A stretch of DNA of 38,277 nucleotides. Origin: an uncultured Clostridia bacterium (GTDB lineage: Bacteria > Bacillota > Clostridia > Oscillospirales > CAG-272). This document shows positions 9,146 to 15,869 of this stretch, piece after piece. The stretch spans positions 1-38,277 of the forward strand of contig CALWTT010000031.1 of NCBI GenBank assembly GCA_944384545.1, given 5' to 3'. Positions within the stretch are counted from its first letter, which is position 1, and every line of letters begins with the position of its first letter. Made by a program: the position numbers and the translations under genes. The notes under the pieces are model-generated. The model had not been told where the DNA came from and did not search any database. It worked only from the letters and a program-made list of their open reading frames with translations.

Positions 9146-9769
9146 TCACGCGGGATCTCTTTCCAAAAAGGATGAAAAACCCAGCGCTTGCGCCAGTGCT
9201 GCCGTATTGCCGTCAAAGTGGTATCCTGCGATCCCCTCTTCCGCCGCACCAAAGAGATTTTCCTCACGGTCGTCGATAAACAGGCAGTCCTGTGCGCGCA
9301 GCGCATAGGTGTCGAGCAGATATCGGTATATGGCACGCGATGGCTTTGCTATGCCAAGCGGGCCGGACATCACCAGCCCGTCAAATTTGTCCAGCATGGG
9401 CATTTCCCGTGCATGCGCGGCAAAACCCACGGATATGTTGGAGAGAAGATACAAATGCTTCCCCTGCCCGCGCAGTGCCTCCGTCAGTGCCGGCATCCCC
9501 GGCATCACCGGCAGGACACGGTACCATTCCCGCAATACACGCTGCAAAAGATCCCGGCCATACTGTGGCAGGCGCACGGATACGGCGGACAGAAAGGCCT
9601 CCTCACGGATTTGCCCAAGATCCATTGCATCCCAGTATACGCGGTCAAAGAACACTCCGGCAAAGGCATCCGCCTCTGCCTCCCCCACAAAATGCCGGGC
9701 AATGGACGGCGGATCGTATACCGCTAACACATTCCCGTAATCAAAGATCATATTGGTATATTCCGTCAT
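9146..9769 (-). CDS. HAD-superfamily hydrolase (phosphatase)
   Basis: A 207-residue cytosolic HAD-IA type phosphatase. Motif I is IFDYGNVL with D10 as likely nucleophile; a DxG variant of DxD is common in the sugar-phosphatase/epoxide-hydrolase-N-like branch. Motif II is LLSNIS, motif III the lysine in GIAKPSRAIY, and motif IV LFIDDREEN. An alpha-helical cap lies between motifs I and II. The start at 9769 (MTEYTN) is chosen over a GTG at 9814 because AGGAGAGCG stands directly before it. It lies 145 bases downstream of the AraC regulator with no terminator between, so the two are probably one transcript. A sugar phosphate is the likeliest substrate, by family and context; it is not shown by the sequence. 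Confidence 0.88.
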   Translation of the reverse strand: MTEYTNMIFDYGNVLAVYDPPSIARHFVGEAEADAFAGVFFDRVYWDAMDLGQIREEAFLSAVSVRLPQYGRDLLQRVLREWYRVLPVMPGMPALTEALRGQGKHLYLLSNISVGFAAHAREMPMLDKFDGLVMSGPLGIAKPSRAIYRYLLDTYALRAQDCLFIDDREENLFGAAEEGIAGYHFDGNTAALAQALGFSSFLERDPA

Positions 9770-9914
9770 CGCGCTCTCCTGCCTTTCCTGTTCTGCTTTT
9801 CGGTTTCGCAACACATGGGGATTTCCATCCGCATACGTTTTTCTTCTTCACCATCGGTTTTGGATCCGCACTGCACGGCGGTGCCGCAAGCCGTTCCGCT
9901 CCTTTCCCGGCGTT

Positions 9915-10781
9915 CTACCCGCCACGGCGGCGGGATGTGCGGTAGTCGCGCGGGCTCATACCTGCATATTTGCGGAAGATCCGCGCGAAATATTGCGGGC
10001 TGTCAAAGTGCAGCTCGCTGGCAATTTCCGAAACACTCCGCTCCTCCGGGCAATCCAGATATTCCTGCGCGCGCTCAATCTTACGGCGGCGGTAATAATG
10101 CATCACGCTCTCACCGTATACCTTCCGGAAGATCTCGCTGAGGCGGCTCTTTCCGTAATGAAAACGGCGGCAAAGCTCCTGCATATCGGTTTCCCCTTCG
10201 ATCCGGGTCTCCAGATAGCTGCGGATATCTTCCGCGACCTGCTTCTCCATCTCTCCGTTTGTCGTAAAAAATCCTGCTCCGTTCTTCTCCGCTTCGCTTC
10301 GCAACACCCCGATCAGCAGCTGTTCCAGATACAGCTGGATCATCTGCTCCCCCCCGATCGGCGCGCCGTGCCGCGCCTCAAGTGGCATAAAGCCTTCCGC
10401 AAAGCTCATCCGCCGCTCCTGCAGAATCAGATCGGTCAGGGTCCGCAGCTTCATCGGAACCCCCAGCACACGCCCGCAGATCCCCTGCAATACCGGGGAA
10501 TGACATTCAAAAGAGACGATAAAAAAGTCAAATGTATCTTCCCCGTCCCCCTCCAGCGCATGCGGAATATTCGGCGCGTGCAGAATGGCTTCCCCACCCA
10601 TCAGTTGCTTCGGATGACCGCCGGCCTGCGCCACCGCCCGTCCGCGACGGATGTATACCAGCTCCCAGAAATTGTGCCGTTCGCTTCCCGAACGGTGCAA
10701 CGGTGTCGCGCTCCGCGTAAAGCAGGTCACAATCTTCCGGATACGGATCAGATTTCGCAATGGTACGCGAATATATTTCAT
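9915..10781 (-). CDS. AraC-family transcriptional regulator
   Basis: 288 residues. The N-terminal ~150 form a cupin-like ligand-sensing part (HNFWELVYIRRGRA, APNIPHALEGDG). The last ~100 are the two helix-turn-helix AraC domain, with the family signature SVSEIASELHFDSPQYFARIFRKYAGMSP split around helix 6. The RBS AAGGAG lies eight bases before ATG. It is divergent from the Gfo/Idh gene across 153 bases and has its own promoter, the classic arrangement of a regulator controlling the adjacent sugar genes. The inducer cannot be told. The gene downstream on the same strand is the HAD phosphatase. Confidence 0.93.
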   Translation of the reverse strand: MKYIRVPLRNLIRIRKIVTCFTRSATPLHRSGSERHNFWELVYIRRGRAVAQAGGHPKQLMGGEAILHAPNIPHALEGDGEDTFDFFIVSFECHSPVLQGICGRVLGVPMKLRTLTDLILQERRMSFAEGFMPLEARHGAPIGGEQMIQLYLEQLLIGVLRSEAEKNGAGFFTTNGEMEKQVAEDIRSYLETRIEGETDMQELCRRFHYGKSRLSEIFRKVYGESVMHYYRRRKIERAQEYLDCPEERSVSEIASELHFDSPQYFARIFRKYAGMSPRDYRTSRRRGG

Positions 10782-10858
10782 ATTCTCCGCTCCTTTTTTA
10801 TGATCGGAAAAAAGTATCTATTCTGCGCAAAAAAAGAACTCGTTTTCGCTTTGTTTTT

Positions 10859-10888
10859 ATTGTATCATATCTGTACCCCGGATTGCAA
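10859..10888 (-). promoter_or_regulatory. Promoter of the AraC regulator in the divergent intergenic region
   Basis: On the minus strand, TTGCAA (10883-10888) is separated by 18 bases from TACAAT (10859-10864), which has an extended -10 TG two bases before it. The plus side has only a poor match (TGTACC, 18 bases, TACAAT at about 10895), consistent with a divergent gene that needs an activator. Confidence 0.65.
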
Positions 10889-10934
10889 GTACCGTTACAA
10901 TACAGCCGCGCCGCGGCAGATAAGGAGCAATATT

Positions 10935-11963
10935 ATGGAACAGCTTCGCGTTGCCATTCTCGGTTACGGCGGGATCTCCCGCTCCCATCATCATGCCTAC
11001 CGCTTGCTTGCGGAGGAGGGTTTCCCTGTCCGTCTTTGCGCTCTGTGCGACATTGACCCCGCACAGTTCGATCAGACCGTATCCATCAATCTCGGTGAAT
11101 CCGCGCAGACGGCCTCGGACGGACTACACCTTTATACATCTCTTGAGGATATGCTCGCGGCCGAAAAGCCCGATGTGGTCGATGTATGTCTGCCTACCTA
11201 CCTGCATAAGGAGTATGTCCTTCGCCTCCTCCGCGCCGGCGTCCATGTACAATGCGAAAAGCCCATGGCGCTCTCCGCCGCCGATTGCGACGAAATGATC
11301 CGTGCCGCCGATCAGGCCGGGCGCTATCTGATGATCGGGCAGTGCCTCCGCTTCAGTGCGGATTATCTGGCACTCAAAGAGCTGCTCGACAGCGGACGCA
11401 TCGGCCGTCCTCTCACTATGCGCATGGAACGTCTCAGCTCTCTCCCGCGCTGGGGATTTGAAGGGTGGTACCACGATGTGAACCGATCCGGCGGTTGTAT
11501 GCTGGATCTTGCCATCCATGATTTTGATATGGCGCGTTTCCTCTTCGGAGAACCGGAAAAGGTTTCTGCCATCGCGCGCGACGGCATCACTCCCCAGCAG
11601 TGGTCCGACAGCCGTCTCTTCTTCCCGGACGGGCTCGTCGTCTCCGTCAATGCAAGCTGGAACGAGTCCGCTTCCTTCCCCTTTACCTGCACCTTCCGCC
11701 TCACCGCCGAGCACGCCACCGTCCTATGGGACGGTCAACATCCCCTTCGCGTCTTTCCCGATGCGGGAGAACCCTACACACTTTCCTATCCTGCACGCGA
11801 TTACATGGCCGAGGAAATCCGCTTCCTCGCTACCTGTATCCTCAAAAATTGCCAAAACCATAAAAATCCGCCGTCCTCTGCAAGAAATACCGTCCTGCTC
11901 GCCAATACCCTGCGCGAAAGCGCCGCTCGTGGCGGTGAGGTGCTTCGTTTTTCACCCGACTGA
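10935..11963 (+). CDS. Gfo/Idh/MocA-family NAD(P)-dependent oxidoreductase
   Basis: 342 residues. The N-terminal Rossmann fold opens with VAILGYGGISRSHHHAY, a GxGxxxxxH variant of the dinucleotide motif. The family EKP motif is present in QCEKPMALSA. A C-terminal alpha/beta substrate domain begins near GRIGRPLTMRMERLSSLPRWGF. The family oxidises or reduces sugars and cyclitols at a hydroxyl; the exact substrate is not readable here. The true start is ATG 10935 with AAGGAG seven bases upstream. The much longer open frame from 9753 is antisense to the AraC and HAD genes and is not real. It is followed, after 134 bases without a clear terminator, by a sugar-isomerase-like gene, so the two may work in one pathway. 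Confidence 0.93.
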   Translation: MEQLRVAILGYGGISRSHHHAYRLLAEEGFPVRLCALCDIDPAQFDQTVSINLGESAQTASDGLHLYTSLEDMLAAEKPDVVDVCLPTYLHKEYVLRLLRAGVHVQCEKPMALSAADCDEMIRAADQAGRYLMIGQCLRFSADYLALKELLDSGRIGRPLTMRMERLSSLPRWGFEGWYHDVNRSGGCMLDLAIHDFDMARFLFGEPEKVSAIARDGITPQQWSDSRLFFPDGLVVSVNASWNESASFPFTCTFRLTAEHATVLWDGQHPLRVFPDAGEPYTLSYPARDYMAEEIRFLATCILKNCQNHKNPPSSARNTVLLANTLRESAARGGEVLRFSPD

Positions 11964-12097
11964 TCCCCGGCACCTTTTCTCTTTCCTTTTCCCGTCTTTT
12001 CCTGCGCACCTCCGGGCGGGGCTCCCGCCGATCGGGCACCCCGGACCCACCGGATCATCCGCTACAACCCAACAGAATACGAAAGGAGCACTCTTTT

Positions 12098-12937
12098 ATG
12101 AACCGTCAGAATATCGGCGTTATGCTGAGCGGGCATCGGGACACAGACTATGCCGCGCGCTTCCGGGAAGCGCGGGAAATGGGACTGTCCAGCTGCCAGA
12201 TTTCCCTGTGGGATCCTTCCCTCTATACCGATCGCACCGCGCAGGAAATCCGCTCCGCCATGCAACAGGAAAACTTCCGTGTTTCTCTCCTCTGGGCCGG
12301 ATGGTCCGGGCCCTGCGAATGGAATTTCAGCGCCGGGCCGGATACCATCGGCCTGGTCCCGCCCGCCTATCGCCATAAACGCCTCGAAGAGCTGATCGCC
12401 GCCTCCGATTTCGCCGAAAAAATCGGGGTCACGGACATCGCCACCCATGTAGGCTTCATCCCCGAAAACCCCGCCGATCCCAATTATCCCGGCCTTATCG
12501 CCGCGCTCCGCTTCCTCTGCCGCTACATGCAGAGAAAAGGCCAGTTCTTTCTCTTTGAAACCGGGCAGGAAACTCCCGTAACCATGCTCCGCACCATTGA
12601 ACGGATCGGGCTCGACAATCTCGGCATCAATTTCGATACGGCCAATCTGATCCTGTATGGCCGCGGCAATCCTGTCGATGCCATACGCGTCTTCGGAAAG
12701 TTCATCCGCAACACCCACATCAAGGACGGATTCTACCCCACCGACGGCGAAAACCTCGGTGTGGAAGTGAAGGTCGGGCAGGGGCTGTGCGATCTGCCCC
12801 GTATCCTGCGCGCGCTCCGCGACATCGGCTATTCCGGTCCCTATACGATTGAGCGCGAAATCTCCGGCGACGAGCAGAAAAAGGATATTGCCGACACCCT
12901 GCTTCTGCTGCAGAATCTGCTTGGCCGGGACGGATGA
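12098..12937 (+). CDS. Sugar phosphate isomerase/epimerase (xylose isomerase-like TIM barrel)
   Basis: A 279-residue TIM barrel of the AP-endonuclease-2/xylose-isomerase-like superfamily. Likely metal and substrate residues sit at the usual strand ends: H in DIATHVGFIPE, E in FLFETGQE, D in LGINFDTANL, H in NTHIKDG, and E in YTIEREI. Such enzymes epimerise or isomerise keto sugars and inosose-like cyclitols. The pairing with a Gfo/Idh dehydrogenase and an AraC regulator resembles inositol or uncommon-sugar catabolic sets, but no substrate can be named. The RBS AAAGGAG lies about 11 bases before ATG. A bidirectional terminator follows at 12971. Confidence 0.9.
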   Translation: MNRQNIGVMLSGHRDTDYAARFREAREMGLSSCQISLWDPSLYTDRTAQEIRSAMQQENFRVSLLWAGWSGPCEWNFSAGPDTIGLVPPAYRHKRLEELIAASDFAEKIGVTDIATHVGFIPENPADPNYPGLIAALRFLCRYMQRKGQFFLFETGQETPVTMLRTIERIGLDNLGINFDTANLILYGRGNPVDAIRVFGKFIRNTHIKDGFYPTDGENLGVEVKVGQGLCDLPRILRALRDIGYSGPYTIEREISGDEQKKDIADTLLLLQNLLGRDG

Positions 12938-12970
12938 CACACACGCGGAAATTCTCCGCAGACAAAAAAA

Positions 12971-13006
12971 GGGGGCACACGGAGTTCCGTTTGCCCTCTT
13001 TTTTCT
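12971..13006. terminator. Bidirectional terminator between the isomerase gene and rpsR
   Basis: GGGGGCACACGGA (12971-12983) pairs with TCCGTTTGCCCTC (12986-12998) with one mismatch. A T-run follows on plus (12999-13004) and an A-run precedes it (12964-12970), giving a T-run on minus. It serves two convergent transcripts. Confidence 0.85.
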
Positions 13007-13044
13007 TCGGTTTTTCGGTTCTTCCTTTTCCCGGTTCCCGTCTC

Positions 13045-13299
13045 TCAGTCGCTGACGTACGGGAGAAGCGCCATCTGGCGGGCGCGCTTGATCGCCGTGT
13101 TCAGTGCGCGCTGATGCTTCGCACAGGCGCCCGAGACCCGACGGGGAAGAATCTTCGATCTTTCCGAGATGAATTTGCGCAGTTTCATCACGTCTTTGTA
13201 ATCGATCGCATCCACCTTTTCCGCACAGAAGAGGCATACCTTCTTCTTACGGTGTACGGGGCGGAAAGGACGTGAACTTTCATTCGATGTTCTGTCCAT
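13045..13299 (-). CDS. rpsR: 30S ribosomal protein S18
   Basis: 84 residues, normal for S18, which binds S6 on the 30S platform. Family landmarks are [21 protein letters not shown] and the C-terminal [29 protein letters not shown] gives one CxxC pair near residue 22, part of a zinc-binding version of S18 seen in many Firmicutes; a third cysteine is in SGACAKHQR. An AGGAGAAATC element precedes ATG. It is the last gene of the rpsF-ssb-rpsR operon, 83 bases after ssb, and ends in the shared terminator at 12971. Confidence 0.98.
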   Translation of the reverse strand: MDRTSNESSRPFRPVHRKKKVCLFCAEKVDAIDYKDVMKLRKFISERSKILPRRVSGACAKHQRALNTAIKRARQMALLPYVSD

Positions 13300-13382
13300 G
13301 ATTTCTCCTGAAACCTTTCCGGCTCACTGTTTTCTCTTTCTCTCCCGCCGTGAACCTGGCTGCGGAGAGTCCTGCTGCCCCA

Positions 13383-13862
13383 TCAGAAGGGCAGATTTTC
13401 GTCGTCGGCAAGTTCTTCAAAATTCGGTGCCGAGGCACTGCTGTATGCCGGCGTCCCGTAGGAATCCGGTGTGTACTGGTTTCCTCCGTTCTGCGCGGCG
13501 GGGGCGCCGGTCGCAGCTGCACTGTTCTCTCCACGGTTGGAATCCGCAAAGACAACCTCATCCGCTACCACTTCGGTCGAATATCGCTTGTTCCCCTGCT
13601 GGTCCGTCCAGTTATTGTTCTGCAACTGACCGCATACCAGAATAGCACGGCCTTTCCGGAAATAGCGCGACACAAATTCCGCGCTCTGGCGCCATGCAAC
13701 GATATTGAAAAAGTCCGCTGGGCTCTGGCCCTGCTCGTTCCGACCGAAACGGCGCTGTACCGCAATCGTAAAACGGCAGACAGACACACCCGAGGGCGTC
13801 TGCTTCAGTTCAGGATCTGCCGTCAGATTCCCCACGAGAATCACTTTGTTGAAACTGGGCAT
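13383..13862 (-). CDS. ssb: Single-stranded DNA-binding protein
   Basis: 159 residues. The OB-fold spans ~1-105 (FNKVILVGNLTADPELK, FFNIVAWRQSAEFV, and RKGRAILVCGQLQ). A flexible Gly/Ala/Ser/Asn linker follows, then the conserved acidic tip DDENLPF, which recruits replication and repair partners. It coats single-stranded DNA in replication, recombination and repair. It sits between rpsF (39-base gap) and rpsR, the standard Firmicutes arrangement, so it shares the ribosomal promoter at 14411 and may feel any S6:S18 feedback on the leader. Confidence 0.98.
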   Translation of the reverse strand: MPSFNKVILVGNLTADPELKQTPSGVSVCRFTIAVQRRFGRNEQGQSPADFFNIVAWRQSAEFVSRYFRKGRAILVCGQLQNNNWTDQQGNKRYSTEVVADEVVFADSNRGENSAAATGAPAAQNGGNQYTPDSYGTPAYSSASAPNFEELADDENLPF

Positions 13863-13901
13863 GGCACGCCTCCTTCACGTTTCTGCTTGCTTGTCCGCTT
13901 C

Positions 13902-14330
13902 TTATTCGGCCGATGCTGTCGCTTCGGTCGCCGCTTCCGCAACGGGTTCTTCCGCCGCAGGAGCTTCCGGCTCTGCCGCTGCTGCCGCGTCTTCCGCTGC
14001 CGCTGGCGCTGCTTTTGCCGGGGACGCTGCCGTTCCCTCCGAACGGACCACAATATACCGCATAATCTCATCGGTTATGCCGAACACGCGGTTCAGTTCC
14101 AACGGCAACGAAGATTCGCTCTTAAAATTCACAAGCACATAGTAGCCTTCGGCATAATCGTCGATCAGATAGGCCAGTCTGCGTTTGCCCCACACGTTCA
14201 CATTCTCAATGCTGCCGCCGTTTTCGGTGATCAGCCCTGTGAACTTGTTCACGACAGCCGTCGTCGCTTCTTCGCTCAGATCCGGCTTCACCACGAACAG
14301 GGTCTCGTAAGAACAAATGACTTTCTCCAT
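13902..14330 (-). CDS. rpsF: 30S ribosomal protein S6 with long Ala/Glu tail
   Basis: 142 residues. Residues 1-~98 are an ordinary S6 (YETLFVVKPDLSEE, WGKRRLAYLIDDYAEGYYVLVNF, ELNRVFGITDEIMRYIVVR). The rest is a ~40-residue low-complexity tail of Ala, Glu and Pro. Bacterial S6 usually ends near 95-105 residues, although acidic or Ala-rich tails occur in some lineages. S6 forms a heterodimer with S18, encoded two genes downstream. The RBS AAGGAGG is strong but can be masked by the leader (see 14331-14404). Confidence 0.97.
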   Translation of the reverse strand: MEKVICSYETLFVVKPDLSEEATTAVVNKFTGLITENGGSIENVNVWGKRRLAYLIDDYAEGYYVLVNFKSESSLPLELNRVFGITDEIMRYIVVRSEGTAASPAKAAPAAAEDAAAAAEPEAPAAEEPVAEAATEATASAE

Positions 14331-14404
14331 TTCTACACCTCCTTATGGACTTCTGGCCGCCGTAGCGGCAAGGAGCGGAGCGGTTCTTTACCGCTCTCAC
14401 TATC
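14331..14404 (-). promoter_or_regulatory. Structured rpsF leader, candidate S6:S18 autoregulatory element
   Basis: The ~74-nt leader folds on the minus strand into hairpin 1, GAGCGG/CCGCTC (14391-14396 with 14378-14383). A larger element follows in which CTCCTT (14370-14375) pairs with AAGGAG of the rpsF Shine-Dalgarno (14339-14344), enclosing a GCCG-CTA-CGGC hairpin and GGCCAGAAGTCC. Established knowledge: many bacterial rpsF leaders bind the S6:S18 complex through a CCG-containing motif and repress translation. The pairing is seen in the sequence; protein binding is inferred. Confidence 0.6.
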
Positions 14405-14410
14405 CTGTTT

Positions 14411-14439
14411 ATTGTAACAGACTTTTTCTTCTCTGTCAA
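14411..14439 (-). promoter_or_regulatory. Near-perfect sigma-A promoter of rpsF-ssb-rpsR
   Basis: On the minus strand, TTGACA (14434-14439), 17 bases, TACAAT (14411-14416). Transcription would start near 14404. Confidence 0.9.
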
Positions 14440-14494
14440 GAGCTTTTTGCAAAAATTCCCTCTCCTTCCAATTGTAAAAAATAAGAAAAACGCA

Positions 14495-14523
14495 TTGCAT
14501 CTGTCGAGAAAATGGTATATAAT
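14495..14523 (+). promoter_or_regulatory. Promoter of the prephenate-dehydratase-like gene
   Basis: TTGCAT (14495-14500), 17 bases, TATAAT (14518-14523). It lies only about 30 bases before the start at 14554. An in-frame ATG at 14512 falls inside it and cannot be the start. Confidence 0.82.
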
Positions 14524-14553
14524 GTTTTGTATGCAGGAGGAAGGGGTGCTTTT

Positions 14554-15495
14554 ATGCGGGCAGACAGGGACTGGCTCATTACATGTGAAAACATTGCCCT
14601 GCTGGACGGGCGTATCTCCCGCGAGACGGAAAAGCGCATCCCCCTGTTCCGTGAGCTCGCTCATGCCTTTCTGCACCCTTTTCCCGACCCGGAAAATCTC
14701 TCGGTACGCGATCTGTTCCTGCGCGCCGGGCAGGCCTTTCCTGCCAGCACCGTACATGACGACGCGCTTTCCGAAAACCGCTCGCTTCTTGCCCGATGTC
14801 TGACGCAGCTTACCGCGCAGGACCGCCTTTGCTTTCTGGACGGTCTTCTGCACGCGCTCGGTGCTGTCGGCATTTCCCTCACCGCCGCGTCCTTCTTTCC
14901 TGTGTGCGGCATCGACCTGCCACTTCGCTGCCGCGTTGCCTATGTACATAACCCTTACGCCGACGAAGCGTTTGAGTCTTTTTCCGCACTCCTTCCGACG
15001 CCTTCCTTCCTCTATGCGGACGGATTCCGCGAGGCCTGTGAAGCCGTCGCAGCACATGAGGCCGATTTCTGCATCCTCCCTTTTGAAAATTCTGCCGGCC
15101 CGCTCCTTCCGTTCGCCGAGCTTGCCGAACGCTTTTCTCTCTGCATCAATGCCATCTGCCGCGTTTTTCATGCCGACGGTACCGATGCGACCCGCTTCGC
15201 CCTCTATGCCCCGAATATCGCTTCCGTGCTGGCCGGGGATTTTCCCTGCCTCCGCGCTGCTTTTACCATTCCCGGGACAGACGCGCTTCCTCTGCATCTC
15301 ACCGCCTTCGCCTCTGCCGACGGACGGATTCTCCGTCTTTCCTGCGCCCCCGACGACTCCGCGCCACATGCGCTACGGTGTACCGTCACCCTTCGCATTC
15401 CCGCAGAGCGTCTGCTTCCCGTACTTTCCTACCTGCTTGCTTTCACCGGCAACCCCAGGTTGCTCGGACTTTATAAGGAGACCGAAAACGAATGA
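14554..15495 (+). CDS. Divergent prephenate-dehydratase-like protein (PDT and possible ACT-like region)
   Basis: 313 residues, start MRADRDW after an AGGAGGAAGGGG stretch. The first ~125 residues look helical and are not recognised. Residues ~125-215 look like a prephenate dehydratase core: RVAYVHNPYADEAF in place of the usual GxxGSFSxxA, then YADGFREACEAVAAHEADFCILP, FENSAG (normally the IENSxxG loop), and ATRFALYA containing the family TRF motif. The C-terminus (ALRCTVTLRIPAERLLPVLSYLLAF) may be a remnant of an ACT regulatory domain. Prephenate dehydratase makes phenylpyruvate for phenylalanine synthesis, but the substrate glycines and serines are poorly kept here, so the true role may be binding or regulation. 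Its stop overlaps the next start as ATGA. Confidence 0.65.
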   Translation: MRADRDWLITCENIALLDGRISRETEKRIPLFRELAHAFLHPFPDPENLSVRDLFLRAGQAFPASTVHDDALSENRSLLARCLTQLTAQDRLCFLDGLLHALGAVGISLTAASFFPVCGIDLPLRCRVAYVHNPYADEAFESFSALLPTPSFLYADGFREACEAVAAHEADFCILPFENSAGPLLPFAELAERFSLCINAICRVFHADGTDATRFALYAPNIASVLAGDFPCLRAAFTIPGTDALPLHLTAFASADGRILRLSCAPDDSAPHALRCTVTLRIPAERLLPVLSYLLAFTGNPRLLGLYKETENE

Positions 15496-15752
15496 AAGAG
15501 ATTTCCTACAAAACCCATGGAACCTGTTCCCGCCGCATCGACGTGAAACTGGACGACGACAATGTCATCCGGGAGGTGCACTTCCTCGGCGGATGCCACG
15601 GCAATACCCAAGGCGTTGCCTCGCTTGCCATCGGAAGACCTGCAAGCGACGTGATTGCTCTCCTGCGCGGAATTGACTGCGGCGGAAAAGGAACCTCCTG
15701 TCCGGATCAGCTCGCTCTTGCTCTGCTCTCCTGCCTCGAAACCTCCTCCTGA
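15492..15752 (+). CDS. TSCPD-domain small protein
   Basis: 86 residues consisting of a single TSCPD domain: THGTCSRRIDVKLDDD, VHFLGGCHGNTQGV, and a C-terminal CGGKGTSCPDQLALAL. TSCPD domains are also found at the C-terminus of vitamin B12-dependent ribonucleotide reductases. Stand-alone copies such as this are common in Clostridia and have no assigned function. The four cysteines suggest metal or redox chemistry (inference). The start overlaps the previous stop by four bases (ATGA), so translation is coupled to the prephenate-dehydratase-like gene. Confidence 0.88.
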   Translation: MKEISYKTHGTCSRRIDVKLDDDNVIREVHFLGGCHGNTQGVASLAIGRPASDVIALLRGIDCGGKGTSCPDQLALALLSCLETSS

Positions 15753-15869
15753 ATTGCGGTCCTGCGCACGCACTTCCTGCCCCTGCACCGATTTTTCCGT
15801 CCCATGAATCTCCATTGTATACCACGCGCATATACACACGGATCTACACACAAAGAAAGGCGGTCCTCT

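Noticed and set aside
9753..10934. Long upstream extension (about 394 codons) of the Gfo/Idh frame
   Set aside because: It is antisense to the AraC and HAD genes, has no recognisable domain, and the real start at 10935 has a good RBS and a Rossmann motif.
12018..12033. GGCGGG-GCT-CCCGCC hairpin between the Gfo/Idh and isomerase genes as a terminator
   Set aside because: No T-run follows, so it is unlikely to terminate; chance pairing in GC-rich DNA.
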